NCBI RefSeq assembly: GCF_006539945.1
Contig: NZ_BJNZ01000003.1
Coordinates: 183,163 to 247,162 of the forward strand
Length of the DNA stretch: 64,000 bases
Origin: Cellulosimicrobium cellulans
GTDB lineage: Bacteria > Actinomycetota > Actinomycetes > Actinomycetales > Cellulomonadaceae
Direction of reading: 5' to 3'
Shown here: positions 54,514-63,130 of the stretch, piece by piece
Numbering within the stretch: position 1 is the first letter of the stretch
Layout of the letters: each line of letters starts with the position of its first letter
Program-made: the position numbers and the translations under genes
Notes under the pieces: generated by a model
Databases searched by the model: none
Seen by the model: the letters and a program-made list of their open reading frames with translations, nothing else
What the model was told of the DNA's origin: nothing

Positions 54514-55614
54514 TCACTCGCTCACCACGGGACGCAGGTCCCGCCCGAGCACGGTACCCAACCGCTCCACCTCCGCGGCCAGCGCCCCGCCCGGACCACG
54601 GCCACCGTCGAACCACGTGACGCGCACCTCCTCGCCCACGAGGCTCCACGTCCCCGCGACGACACCACCCACGGTGACGACGGCGGCACCGCGGCTCACC
54701 GCGCCACGACGTGCCGGCGGCACGACGCGCGGGTCCGCGGTGCCGGGCCCGAGCACCCACTGGTCGAACGCCGGCAGCAGGCGCACGGCCTGCGAGGGCC
54801 GCGTACCCGCGAGGTCGTCCACGTGCTCGCGGAGCACGAGCGCCGCGTCGCCCTCGACGTCGACCTGGGCGAGCGCGTCGCCGCGCAGCTCCCCCACCCA
54901 CCGGTCCAGCCGCGCGCGCCCCGCCCCCAGACCCTGTCCGAGCCAGTAGTGCACGTGCTCCGGCGTCGCGGGGCCGTACGTGCCGACGTACGCGAGGACC
55001 GCGTGCCGACCCGCGGCGTCGAGGTCGGGCCAGTCGACCCAGCGCGGGTTGGCGTCGAGGCGCTGGAACGTGGTGCGGCCGCCTGCGGACGGCGCGAAGC
55101 TCATGTCGCCGAACCACGTGAGCGGCTTGAGCAGCGTGTCCGTGCCGTCGCCGAACGACGGCCGCAGGTGCGCGAACCGGCCGTGCGCGGCGACCGCGTC
55201 ACCCAGCTCGGCGCGGGTGAGCGGGCCGTCGGCCAGCGCGTCGCGCACGACGGCGCGCAGGTCCGGCCAGTCCTCCGGCTCCAGCCGGTAGTACTCGCGC
55301 CAGCTCGCGCGCTCCCACATGCGACCGGCCCGGCGCAGCGCCAGGTAGGCCCCGCCGTCCTCGGGCACGACGAGGTGGGTCGCGCCCCGGAACGCATAGG
55401 TGCGCACCAGGCGTCCGTCCGCGAGCGCCCGCCCGATCTCTCCGTCGACGGACGCACGTCGTCGGACGCGGACCGCAAGCTCGGCCGCGTCGTCCGAGGC
55501 CGCGGGGACGGCGCCCAGCCGCCCGACGACCCCCTCGACCGGGTCGTCGCCGACCGGGTCGAGCAGGTGCCGCCGCGCGCGCCAGGCGAGGGCCTGCGCC
55601 CAGGTGATCGCCAC
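54514..55614 (-). CDS. Winged-helix DNA-binding (AlkZ/YcaQ-like) protein
   Basis: A 366-residue protein of the AlkZ-type winged-helix family (PF06224-like). It begins MAITWAQALAWRARRHLLDP, with RTYAFRGATHLVVPEDGGAY, LTRAELGDAVAAHGRFAHLR and FDQWVLGPGTADPRVVPPAR further on. Streptomyces AlkZ and E. coli YcaQ remove cross-linked bases from DNA, but their QxQ catalytic motif is not evident, so activity is uncertain. ATG 55614 is in good context. The 3' end lies 19 nt from the Imm5-like gene, so they may be co-transcribed. Confidence 0.75.
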   Translation of the reverse strand: MAITWAQALAWRARRHLLDPVGDDPVEGVVGRLGAVPAASDDAAELAVRVRRRASVDGEIGRALADGRLVRTYAFRGATHLVVPEDGGAYLALRRAGRMWERASWREYYRLEPEDWPDLRAVVRDALADGPLTRAELGDAVAAHGRFAHLRPSFGDGTDTLLKPLTWFGDMSFAPSAGGRTTFQRLDANPRWVDWPDLDAAGRHAVLAYVGTYGPATPEHVHYWLGQGLGAGRARLDRWVGELRGDALAQVDVEGDAALVLREHVDDLAGTRPSQAVRLLPAFDQWVLGPGTADPRVVPPARRGAVSRGAAVVTVGGVVAGTWSLVGEEVRVTWFDGGRGPGGALAAEVERLGTVLGRDLRPVVSE

Positions 55615-55652
55615 GTCCGCAGGCTAGCGCCGAGCGCTGACACGCGCTCCGG

Positions 55653-56489
55653 TCAGGCCACCGGACCCGATCCCTGGGCGATCTGGAGGACGCGGGAGAC
55701 GCCCGGCTGGTCGGGGTCGTCGGTGATCTCGCGCCCGTCGAGCCAGCACTCGATGACGTGGGCGAGCTCGCCGGGGTGGCTGAAGTTCATGGCGTGGGCG
55801 GCGCCCTCGATCGCGACGATCGTCACGTGGGGCGGCGCGAGCTCGCCGACCTCGTGCACGCGCCGGGGCGGCGGCATGAGCGGGTCCCGCGTGCCGATGA
55901 CCGCGAGGGTCGGCACGGGGACGCGGATCACGCGCTCGAGCGACGGGAACCGGACGAGCTCGGCGAACAGGTGCAGCGCGTTGACGGCGCCGAAGCGCGC
56001 ATAGTCGGGCACCGCGATGCGGGCCATCCGTGGGCTCTCGCGCCCGGCGTCGCGCGCGAGCTGGGTGAGGGCGCGGGCGAACGGCTGGTTGTGCACGCCG
56101 CCGGCGGGCGAGGCCAGGACGATGCCCGCGACGCGTTCCGGTGCGGAGTGCGCGACCTCGAGGCTGACGGGGCCGCCCATCGAGTTGCCGACGAGGATCA
56201 CCCGCTCGAGCTCGAGCGCGTCGAGGAGCGAGAGCAGCGCCCAGGCGAGGGACGGGATCCCGAGCGTGTGGCCCCACCGCTCGCTGCGCCCGTACCCGGG
56301 CAGGTCGGGCACGACGGCGGTCGCTCGGTGGGCGAGGCGCTCCGCGGTCGGGAGGAGGTAGGTGCCGGAGACCGCGAAGCCGTGCACGTGCACGATCGGG
56401 ACCGCACCCGGGACGTCCGGCCCGATGCGCACGAACACGTCGTGCCCCTCCACCTCCACGTGGCGCGTGCGCCACCCGTCAGCAGCCAT
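55653..56489 (-). CDS. Alpha/beta hydrolase
   Basis: A 278-residue alpha/beta hydrolase. It has VPIVHVHGFAVSGTYLLP for the oxyanion loop, LPGYGRSERWG, the nucleophile VILVGNSMGGPVSLEVA, the acid LAVIGTRDPLMPPP and the catalytic histidine in IEGAAHAMNFSHP, as in the haloperoxidase/epoxide hydrolase group. No signal peptide is present. ATG 56489 is divergent from the DHA2 exporter at 56601, so it may share control with it. Substrate unknown. Confidence 0.83.
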   Translation of the reverse strand: MAADGWRTRHVEVEGHDVFVRIGPDVPGAVPIVHVHGFAVSGTYLLPTAERLAHRATAVVPDLPGYGRSERWGHTLGIPSLAWALLSLLDALELERVILVGNSMGGPVSLEVAHSAPERVAGIVLASPAGGVHNQPFARALTQLARDAGRESPRMARIAVPDYARFGAVNALHLFAELVRFPSLERVIRVPVPTLAVIGTRDPLMPPPRRVHEVGELAPPHVTIVAIEGAAHAMNFSHPGELAHVIECWLDGREITDDPDQPGVSRVLQIAQGSGPVA

Positions 56490-56600
56490 AGGCCGATGGT
56501 GGCAGAGCGCGCGCTGCGGCGCCCGGGCAGCGGAGCACCCTCGGCGGGTGAGGCGCACGTGCTGCGCGCCCGTGAGCATGGACGACGGACGGGGGTCGAC

Positions 56601-58196
56601 GTGGAGCAGAGCACCGAGAACACCGCCGGCCGGCCGACCGCGGCCGCCCGGCGTCTCGCGCTGCTCCTCGCGTCGGCGATGTTCGTCCTCGTCGTCGACA
56701 CGTCGTTCATGAACGTGTCGATCTCGGCCGTCGTGCGCGACCTCGACACGACCGTGAGCGGGGTCCAGACGGCGATCGCGCTCGAGGCGCTCGTGTCCGC
56801 GTCGTTCATCCTCGTGGGCAGCAAGGTGGGCGACCTCGTCGGTCGGCGCCGGGCGTACGTCGTCGGGCTGCTCGCGTACGGCGCGGGGGCCATCGCGATG
56901 ACGCTCGCCCAGAGCCTCGTGGCGGTCGTGATCTTCTGGTCGATCATCGGCGGGCTGGGCGCCGCGCTGCTGCTCCCCGCCATGCAGTCGCTCGTGCACG
57001 GCAACTTCGAGGGCGCGGCGCGCAAGTCCGTCTACGCGCTCGTGGGGGCCGCGGCATCGATCGCGGCGGCCGTCGGGCCGCTGCTCGGCGGCGTCATCAC
57101 CACGACGCTGTCGTGGCGCGTGGCCTTCGGGCTCGAGGCCGTGGTGATCGTCGTGGTGCTCCTGGGCGTGCGGCTCGTGCGCGACGTCCCGTACACCGGC
57201 GACCGCACGGTCGACATCGTGGGGACGATCCTGTCGGTCGTCGGGATGGGCGGCATCGTCCTCGGCGTCCTCGTGTGGCAGGAGGGCGGCGAGGCCGTCG
57301 GAGCCCTCGTCGTCGTCGGCGCCGCGGGCCTCGTGGGTCTCGCGGCCTGGCTCGTGCGGCGTGCCCGCGCGGGCCGGACGACGCTCGTCGACCCGGGCCT
57401 GTTCCGCTCCCCCGCGTTCCGCATCGGCGTCTCGCAGCAGCTCCTGCAGCAGGTCGCGCTCGGTGGCGCGATGATCGCGCTGCCGATCTTCCTCCAGATG
57501 GCGCTCGGCTACGACGCGCTGCTGGCCGGCCTCTCGCTCGCCCCGCTGTCGCTGACGATGTTCGCCGCCGCGCTCGTCGCGGGCAAGCGCCCCGGCCGAC
57601 GGCGACCGGCGACGCGCGTGCTCGCGGGGTTCGTGCTGCTCGTCCTCGGGATGGCGGCAGCGGTCCTGGTGGTGCCGCGCGCGACGTCGGGCTGGTGGCT
57701 GGCTCTGCCACTCGTCGTCGCGGGCGCCGGGCTCGGCCTGCTCGTGTCGCAGCTCAACGCCTACACGCTCTCCCCCGTCCCCGAGGAACGCGCGAGCGAG
57801 GCCGCGGGCGTCAGCTCGGCCGCAGGGTCGTTCGGGCTCTCGCTCGGCCTCGCCGTCGCGGGCGCCGTGATGCTCGCGTCGCTCGCCACGGGCTTCACCG
57901 CCCAGGCCGAGTCGAGCACCGTCCTGCCCCCGGACGACAAGCAGCAGGTCGCGGCCGTGCTCGAGGACGACGCCGAGATCATGAGCGACGCCCAGCTCGT
58001 CGAGCTGCTCGCCGACGAGCCGCCCGAGGTGCAGGACGAGATCCTGCGCATCAACGACGACGTCCGGGCCCGAGCGCTCCAGGTCGCGCTGCTCGTCCCG
58101 CTCGTCGCGGGCCTGCTCGGCGTGGCCGCTGCGCTGCGCATGCGGCGCATCCCCGATCCCGAGGTGCGCGAGGACGCGCCCCCGGTACTCGGCTGA
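56601..58196 (+). CDS. DHA2-family (EmrB/QacA-type) MFS transporter
   Basis: A 531-residue exporter with about 14 hydrophobic segments. It starts RRLALLLASAMFVLVVDTSF and has the motif GDLVGRRRAYVVGLL, then IGGLGAALLLPAMQSLVHG and GPLLGGVITTTLSWRVAF, which is the motif C of drug exporters. Near the C-terminus a hydrophilic loop of about 65 residues (VLPPDDKQQVAAVLEDDAEI) precedes the last helix. GTG 56601 with GGGGG upstream is chosen; other GTG codons lie further up. Multidrug or fatty-acid export is possible, but the substrate is unknown. Confidence 0.82.
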   Translation: MEQSTENTAGRPTAAARRLALLLASAMFVLVVDTSFMNVSISAVVRDLDTTVSGVQTAIALEALVSASFILVGSKVGDLVGRRRAYVVGLLAYGAGAIAMTLAQSLVAVVIFWSIIGGLGAALLLPAMQSLVHGNFEGAARKSVYALVGAAASIAAAVGPLLGGVITTTLSWRVAFGLEAVVIVVVLLGVRLVRDVPYTGDRTVDIVGTILSVVGMGGIVLGVLVWQEGGEAVGALVVVGAAGLVGLAAWLVRRARAGRTTLVDPGLFRSPAFRIGVSQQLLQQVALGGAMIALPIFLQMALGYDALLAGLSLAPLSLTMFAAALVAGKRPGRRRPATRVLAGFVLLVLGMAAAVLVVPRATSGWWLALPLVVAGAGLGLLVSQLNAYTLSPVPEERASEAAGVSSAAGSFGLSLGLAVAGAVMLASLATGFTAQAESSTVLPPDDKQQVAAVLEDDAEIMSDAQLVELLADEPPEVQDEILRINDDVRARALQVALLVPLVAGLLGVAAALRMRRIPDPEVREDAPPVLG

Positions 58197-58409
58197 CCCA
58201 CCCGGACGACGTCCGACGACGGCGCACCGCCGGAGCGCCCGGCCTCGCGGTGTCCGTGACCAGACCGAGACACCCTTCGTTGCTCGCGCTAACCGTCGTG
58301 AAACGCCCGGGAAACAGGCTCTTGTGAGCATCGATCCCGGCAGGGGGCTCCACCACCACCACGGTCGTGCGCGCAGTCGGCGCGCGCCCGAGGAAGGACC
58401 AGCTCCTCC

Positions 58410-59156
58410 ATGACGCCCTCTCCTTCGCGCCGACGGCTCGGCCGGCGCGCCGCGCTCGTCGGCGGCCTGGCGGTCGCCGCGACCGCCCTCACCGCCCCGG
58501 CGCACGCCGCGCCGTCCGTCTCCGCCGTGACCCTCGACGCGCCGTCGAGCGTCGAGGTCGGCGCCCCGATCACGGTGACGGTCGCCGCGGCCGGTGCCGT
58601 CGACCTCTACGCCTACGACCTGGCTGTCTCCTACGACCCCGACCTCGTGGAGCTCGTCGAGGACTCCGCCGTCACGCCCGACGGCGGGTTCTCCGACGTG
58701 GCCGACGACGGGTCCGGGACCGTCGCCGTGACGCACACCCGGCTCGGCACGTCCCCCGGCCTCGAGGGCGACGTCACGCTCGCGACCCTCACGTTCACCG
58801 CCGTGGCCGACGGCGACGCCTCGTTCGGCGTCCCCACGGCCACCCTCGTCGGTGCCGACTCCACGACGGCGTCGCTCACCGACGCCGCGTCCGCCACGAC
58901 GACCGTCACGGCCCTCGTGACGGCACCACCCACGGACGACCCGACGGACGGCACGACCACTGCGCCTCCGACCGGAGACAGCACGACCGCCCCCGGGGCC
59001 GACGACGCGTCCGACTCGCCGTCGACCTCGACCGGCTCGGGCTCGCTCGCCTCGACGGGCGCGAGCGTCGCCTGGTTCGCCGGCGCCGCGCTGCTCGCCG
59101 TCGCGGCGGGTGCCGGGATCCTCTGGGCGCGGCGGCGGACGGCGGTCTCCCGATGA
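58410..59156 (+). CDS. Cell-wall-anchored protein with a cohesin-type domain and LAXTG sorting signal
   Basis: A 248-residue surface protein. Residues 1-33 form a twin-Arg-like signal peptide (RRRLGRRAALVGGLAVAATA). Residues 35-165 are a cohesin-type jelly-roll: SSVEVGAPITVTVAAAGAVD, LYAYDLAVSYDPDLVELVED and GDVTLATLTFTAVADGDASF. A Thr/Pro/Asp-rich stalk covers about 168-210. The sorting signal LASTG (213-217) is followed by a hydrophobic helix and RRRTAVSR, so a class E sortase would anchor it to peptidoglycan. Its stop overlaps an in-frame ATG of the next gene, which encodes a dockerin protein and its likely partner. Confidence 0.85.
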   Translation: MTPSPSRRRLGRRAALVGGLAVAATALTAPAHAAPSVSAVTLDAPSSVEVGAPITVTVAAAGAVDLYAYDLAVSYDPDLVELVEDSAVTPDGGFSDVADDGSGTVAVTHTRLGTSPGLEGDVTLATLTFTAVADGDASFGVPTATLVGADSTTASLTDAASATTTVTALVTAPPTDDPTDGTTTAPPTGDSTTAPGADDASDSPSTSTGSGSLASTGASVAWFAGAALLAVAAGAGILWARRRTAVSR

Positions 59157-59227
59157 GCGACGACCCGACGCCCGGCGCACCCGCCGTCCGCGCGCAACGA
59201 CGGCCCACCACCATGAAGGAGCAGCCC

Positions 59228-61078
59228 GTGCCCACCACCCACCGGCGAGCCGCAGCGGGCGGGCTCGCCGCGCTCACCGTCACCGGCCTCGTGCTCGCCG
59301 TCGCCGCGGCTCCCGCCGCGACGGCGGCCCCCGCCGCGGCGCCGTTCCTCGCGCCGTACTGGACCGAGCTCGACCTCACGGGCGACGACCAGGTGACCGT
59401 CGCCGACCTCGACGTCGTCACCGCGGCGCTCGGCGCGACGGCCGACGACGCCGCGTGGGACGACGTCGCGACGGCCGACGCGGACGGCGACGGCACGATC
59501 ACCGTCGCGGACCTCGCGGCCGTCTCCCAGCGGATGGTCTACGACGACGGACCGTTCGAGCTCGTCGAGGCCTCGGTGCTCGACATGCAGGCGGCGATGA
59601 ACGCCGGGGTCACGTCGTCGGTCGCGATCACCCAGGAGTACCTGGACCGCATCGCGGCCTACGACACGGCGCTCGTCGACACGGGCGCGGGCGGGCGACC
59701 CCTGCACTCGATCATCACGACGAGCGAGGTCGCGCTCGAGGCCGCGGCGCGCGCGGACGCGGCACGGGACGCGAACGGCATGACGAGCCTGCTCCTCGGC
59801 GTGCCCGTCGCGGTCAAGGACAACTACGACACGAAGGACATGCCCACCACGGGCGGCTGCGGGTGCTGGGACGCCAACCAGACCGCCACGGACGCGACGA
59901 TGGTCGACGGGCTGCGCGCCGACGGCGCCGTGATCCTCGCCAAGGCGAGCCTCGACGAGTTCGCGTTCGGGTTCGTGTCCGAGTTCTCGGCGTTCCAGGA
60001 CGCGGGGACGAGCACGCTCGTCGCGAGCCCCTACGTCACGAGCCGGAGCGCAGGCGGGTCGAGCGGCGGCACGGGCGCGGCGATCGCCGCCAACCTCGCA
60101 GGGATCGGGTTCGGCACGGACACCGGCGGCTCGATCCGCGTGCCGTCGTCGTACAACCAGCTCGTCGGTGTGCGCCCGACCGTCGGGCTCGCGAGCCGCG
60201 ACGGCATCATCCCGCTCGCGCTGAGCCAGGACACCGGCGGACCGATGGCCCGCAGCGTCCTCGACGCGGCCGTCGCGCTCGACGCCGTCGTCGGGGTCGA
60301 CCCCGCGGACCCGGTGACGTCGCGCCAGGAGGGCGAGGTCCCGGCGTCGTACACGCAGTACCTCGACGCGGACGCGCTCGACGGTGCCCGCATCGGCTAC
60401 GTGCCGTCCATGCTGGGGAGCAACGCCACGACCCTGCGCCTCTGGGCGCAGACGCGGGCCACGCTGGAGTCGCTCGGCGCCACCGTCGTCGAGGTGACGC
60501 CGCCCACCTCCTGGTCGCCTGTCCTCCCGAACGGGTTCGCGAGCGTGCTCAACGAGGGGTCGGGCTCGACGAACGAGTTCAAGCACGACCTGGACGAGTA
60601 CGTCGCGAACCACCTCTCGCCCGACGTCGAGGCCCGGTCGCTGGCCGGCATCGTCGAGTCCGGGCGGTACGTCCCGTCGCGGCGCAGCACCTACGTGTCG
60701 CGCGACGCCGTCACCCCGGAGACGTACCAGGCGTGGGCCGGTCCCGCAGGCACGCACACGAAGGTGCTCGCCGAGGGCAAGCAGCTCGTCACCGCGATGC
60801 TCGACGACGCCGACCTCGACGCGCTCGTCTACCCCAGCGCGAACCCGTACGGGACCATCGGCACCAACCTGCGGCTCAGCCCCAACACGGGCCTCCCCGC
60901 CGTGACGGTGCCGGTCGGACAGGCGATTGAGGCCGACGCGACCGTCACGGGCGGCGGCGTCAACCTCGAGCTCCTGGGCCGTGACTTCGAGGAGGGCCCG
61001 CTCCTCGGCCTCGCGTTCGCGCTCGAGCAGGCGACGCACGCGCGCACGACCCCGGCGTTCTACGGCCCGCTCGGCTGA
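59228..61078 (+). CDS. Secreted amidase with N-terminal dockerin domain
   Basis: A 616-residue secreted protein. The signal peptide ends near residue 34. Residues 48-104 are a dockerin type I pair of calcium loops: LDLTGDDQVTVADLDVVTAA and DADGDGTITVADLAAVSQRM. The rest is an amidase-signature enzyme with catalytic Lys in VAVKDNYD (about residue 197) and the cis-Ser/Ser nucleophile region SAGGSSGGTGAAIA (about 277) and GFGTDTGGSIRVPSS. GTG 59228 has AAGGAG 7 nt upstream and gives a proper signal peptide; ATG 59153, which overlaps the previous stop, would add 25 residues. It probably docks on the cohesin protein at 58410. Confidence 0.85.
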   Translation: MPTTHRRAAAGGLAALTVTGLVLAVAAAPAATAAPAAAPFLAPYWTELDLTGDDQVTVADLDVVTAALGATADDAAWDDVATADADGDGTITVADLAAVSQRMVYDDGPFELVEASVLDMQAAMNAGVTSSVAITQEYLDRIAAYDTALVDTGAGGRPLHSIITTSEVALEAAARADAARDANGMTSLLLGVPVAVKDNYDTKDMPTTGGCGCWDANQTATDATMVDGLRADGAVILAKASLDEFAFGFVSEFSAFQDAGTSTLVASPYVTSRSAGGSSGGTGAAIAANLAGIGFGTDTGGSIRVPSSYNQLVGVRPTVGLASRDGIIPLALSQDTGGPMARSVLDAAVALDAVVGVDPADPVTSRQEGEVPASYTQYLDADALDGARIGYVPSMLGSNATTLRLWAQTRATLESLGATVVEVTPPTSWSPVLPNGFASVLNEGSGSTNEFKHDLDEYVANHLSPDVEARSLAGIVESGRYVPSRRSTYVSRDAVTPETYQAWAGPAGTHTKVLAEGKQLVTAMLDDADLDALVYPSANPYGTIGTNLRLSPNTGLPAVTVPVGQAIEADATVTGGGVNLELLGRDFEEGPLLGLAFALEQATHARTTPAFYGPLG

Positions 61079-61096
61079 CCCGGCGTCCTTCCTGCC

Positions 61097-61135
61097 CGAC
61101 GGCGGTCGGCCCCTCGCGCGGGCCGGCCGCCGTCG
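61097..61135 (+). terminator. Terminator hairpin of the cohesin/amidase operon
   Basis: CGACGGCGGTCGGCCC and GGGCCGGCCGCCGTCG form a nearly perfect 16-bp stem with a 7-nt loop, starting 18 nt after the amidase stop. No T tract follows, as is common in this genome. Confidence 0.6.
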
Positions 61136-61187
61136 TCGATGCGTCGGCAAGCGAGGGCCTCGGGGTGACGCGCCGATCGAGGCCCGG

Positions 61188-61304
61188 CTACCGCTCCTCG
61201 TCGAGGCACGTACTGCCGACTCGTTCGGTGGCGCCGGGGTTGTCCAGGGTCCCGTCGATGCGCCGCCAGTCGCGGACCGCGATCACGATCTCCACCACGT
61301 GCAT
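61188..61304 (-). CDS. Possible 38-residue small protein
   Basis: ATG 61304 to TAG 61188 reads MHVVEIVIAVRDWRRIDGTL and continues to DEER. About 35 of 38 codons end in G or C, a stronger bias than background. AGGAGA immediately precedes the ATG, while a GTG two codons later has the usual spacing. It lies in an otherwise empty 331-bp gap (61079-61409). No homologue is recognised, so it is offered only as a candidate. Confidence 0.3.
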   Translation of the reverse strand: MHVVEIVIAVRDWRRIDGTLDNPGATERVGSTCLDEER

Positions 61305-61409
61305 TCTCCTCGCTCGATGACCCGGTATGACGCACGGGCCCTCGCCCGCATCTCGTCCCATCCCGACCCCTGCTCGCCCACGCTGGCTCGACCACCCCGG
61401 GCGCCTCGT

Positions 61410-61880
61410 CTACGAGAGGTCACCCACCTCCGCGACGACCCGCTCCGCGAGCGCTGCGAGCGCCGCGAGCTCGTCAGGCGTGGCGAGGTCGACCAGGTGG
61501 CGGCGGACGGACTCGACGTGCGCGGGCGCGGCGGCCTGGAGCGTCGCGAAGCCGTGGTCGGTGAGCACGACGTGGGCGTTGCGACCGTCGTCGGGGTCGG
61601 GCTCGCGCGTCACGAGCCCGCGCGTCTCCATCCGCGCGAGGTGGTGCGAGAGCCGGCTGCGCGACCAGAGCATGCGGGCGGCCAGGTCGCGGAGCTGCCA
61701 CCGGTGCCCCGGTTGCTCGGACAGCGTCGACAGCACGTCGTAGTCCGGGTCGGACAGCCCGGAGTCCCGGGCGAGGTCGCGCGCGAGCGCGACGGGCAGG
61801 ACGGTCTGCATGCGGCGGTAGGCGCGCCACGCGCGCTCCTCGTCGGGCGAGAGCCAGCGGGGCTCGGACACGTCGCTCAT
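61410..61880 (-). CDS. MarR-family transcriptional regulator
   Basis: A 156-residue regulator with a MarR winged helix. It has DYDVLSTLSEQPGHRWQLRD, LAARMLWSRSRLSHHLARME and TRGLVTREPDPDDGRNAHVV, the last being the wing. ATG 61880 has GAGGA 9 nt upstream. An alternative ATG at 61907 in the same frame would add nine residues and start inside the upstream operator. It is divergent from the YczE-like membrane gene, 57 bp away, with two mirror-image operators between them, so it probably represses both. Confidence 0.83.
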   Translation of the reverse strand: MSDVSEPRWLSPDEERAWRAYRRMQTVLPVALARDLARDSGLSDPDYDVLSTLSEQPGHRWQLRDLAARMLWSRSRLSHHLARMETRGLVTREPDPDDGRNAHVVLTDHGFATLQAAAPAHVESVRRHLVDLATPDELAALAALAERVVAEVGDLS

Positions 61881-61898
61881 GAGCCCATCCTCGCACAT

Positions 61899-61946
61899 CG
61901 TTGACATGTCATCGAGTCCCGTGGTTGCATCGATGACATGTCAACG
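61899..61946. promoter_or_regulatory. Two mirror-image 17-bp MarR operators in the divergent promoter
   Basis: CGTTGACATGTCATCGA (61899-61915) and TCGATGACATGTCAACG (61930-61946) are exact reverse complements of each other, and each contains the palindrome TGACATGTCA. The second covers the start codon of the membrane gene (ATG 61938), and the first covers the alternative start of the regulator. Exact symmetry on both sides of a short spacer is the expected layout of a shared operator region. Confidence 0.75.
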
Positions 61947-62570
61947 ACTCGCCGCCTCGGCCAGCTCGTCCTGGGCCTCGCGCTCTTCGGCGCCAGCATC
62001 GCGCTGCTGGTCCGCGCCGACCTCGGGCTGTTCCCGTGGGACGTGCTGCACCAGGGCGTGGCCCGCGCGTCCGGCCTCCCGCTCGGCGTCGTCGTGATCC
62101 TGGCCAGCGTCGTCGTGCTCGCGCTCTGGATCCCGCTGCGCCAGCGCCCCGGCCTCGGCACGGTCGCCAACGTGGTCCTCGTCGGCGCGTTCGTCGACCT
62201 CACGCTCGCGGTCCTCCCGACGGTCGAGGCGCTCCCCGGGCGCGTCGCCCTGCTCGTCGCAGGCGTCGTGCTCAACGCCGCGGCCTCCGGGCTCTACATC
62301 GGGGCCGGGTACGGGCCCGGGCCCCGCGACGGGATCATGACCGGTCTCGCGGCGCGCGGCTGGTCCCTGCGCTGGTCGCGCCTCGGGATCGAGCTCGCGG
62401 TCCTCGCCGTCGGCCTCGCGCTCGGCGGCACCGTCGGCGTGGGCACGATCCTCTACGCGCTCGCGGTCGGGCCGCTCGTCCAGCCCTTCCTCGCTCTGTT
62501 CACCGTCACGGCGCCGCGGCCCGCGGACCGCCCCGACACCGTCCCCACCACCTCAGGAGACCCCTCGTGA
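61938..62570 (+). CDS. YczE/YitT-like membrane protein
   Basis: A 210-residue protein with about five membrane segments. It opens RRLGQLVLGLALFGASIALL, has LGLFPWDVLHQGVARASGLP and AASGLYIGAGYGPGPRDGIM, the family hallmarks, and ends Pro/Asp/Thr-rich. YczE/YyaS-type proteins have no established activity. The ATG lies inside an operator, and no ribosome binding site is visible, so the transcript may be leaderless. Its stop overlaps the start of the FMN reductase gene (GTGA). Confidence 0.8.
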   Translation: MSTTRRLGQLVLGLALFGASIALLVRADLGLFPWDVLHQGVARASGLPLGVVVILASVVVLALWIPLRQRPGLGTVANVVLVGAFVDLTLAVLPTVEALPGRVALLVAGVVLNAAASGLYIGAGYGPGPRDGIMTGLAARGWSLRWSRLGIELAVLAVGLALGGTVGVGTILYALAVGPLVQPFLALFTVTAPRPADRPDTVPTTSGDPS

Positions 62571-63130
62571 AGCTGCTCGTCGTCGTCGCCAGCACCCGCC
62601 CGACCCGCGTCGGTCCCGCCGTCGCCGACTGGTTCCTCGCCCAGGTGCCCGCCGACCCGGACCTCGAGGTCGACGTCGCCGACCTCGCCCAGATCGCCCT
62701 GCCGTTCCTCGACGAGCCCGTCGACGCGCACTCGGGCGGCTACGTGCACGCCCACACGCTCGCGTGGAGCGCGCGCGTCGACGCCGCGGACGCCGTCGTC
62801 CTCGTCATGCCGGAGTACAACCGCGGGTACACCGCCCCGCTGAAGAACGCGCTGGACTACCTCGCCGACGAGTGGCGCGACAAGCCGGTCGGCTTCGTCT
62901 CCTACGGGATGTCGTCGGGCGGCATGCGCGCGGTCGAGGCGATCACGCCGGTCGTCGTCGCGCTCGGCATGGTCCCCGTCGCGAGCGCCGTCACCGTGCA
63001 CCTGCGCCGCTGGCTCGACGACGACGGCCGACTTCAGGACGACGGCGCCCTCGCCCGGGCCGCCGGGCGGACGCTCGACGAGGTCCGCCGGCTCGCGAGC
63101 CTCCTGCGACCGGTCACTTCCGCCGCGTGA
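62567..63130 (+). CDS. NADPH-dependent FMN reductase-family protein
   Basis: A 187-residue flavodoxin-like reductase. It begins KLLVVVASTRPTRVGPAVAD, the phosphate-binding loop of the family, and has VLVMPEYNRGYTAPLKNALD with the flavin-contacting PEYN and GFVSYGMSSGGMRAVEAI. It would reduce FMN or quinones with NADPH in the cytoplasm. GTG 62567 overlaps the membrane-protein stop by 4 nt, so it belongs to the MarR-controlled operon and may answer to redox or antibiotic stress. Confidence 0.85.
   Translation: MKLLVVVASTRPTRVGPAVADWFLAQVPADPDLEVDVADLAQIALPFLDEPVDAHSGGYVHAHTLAWSARVDAADAVVLVMPEYNRGYTAPLKNALDYLADEWRDKPVGFVSYGMSSGGMRAVEAITPVVVALGMVPVASAVTVHLRRWLDDDGRLQDDGALARAAGRTLDEVRRLASLLRPVTSAA

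Noticed and set aside
55653..59180. A 1175-codon minus-strand frame
   Set aside because: Only the last 278 codons, from ATG 56489, form the alpha/beta hydrolase. The rest is antisense to the DHA2 transporter and cohesin genes.
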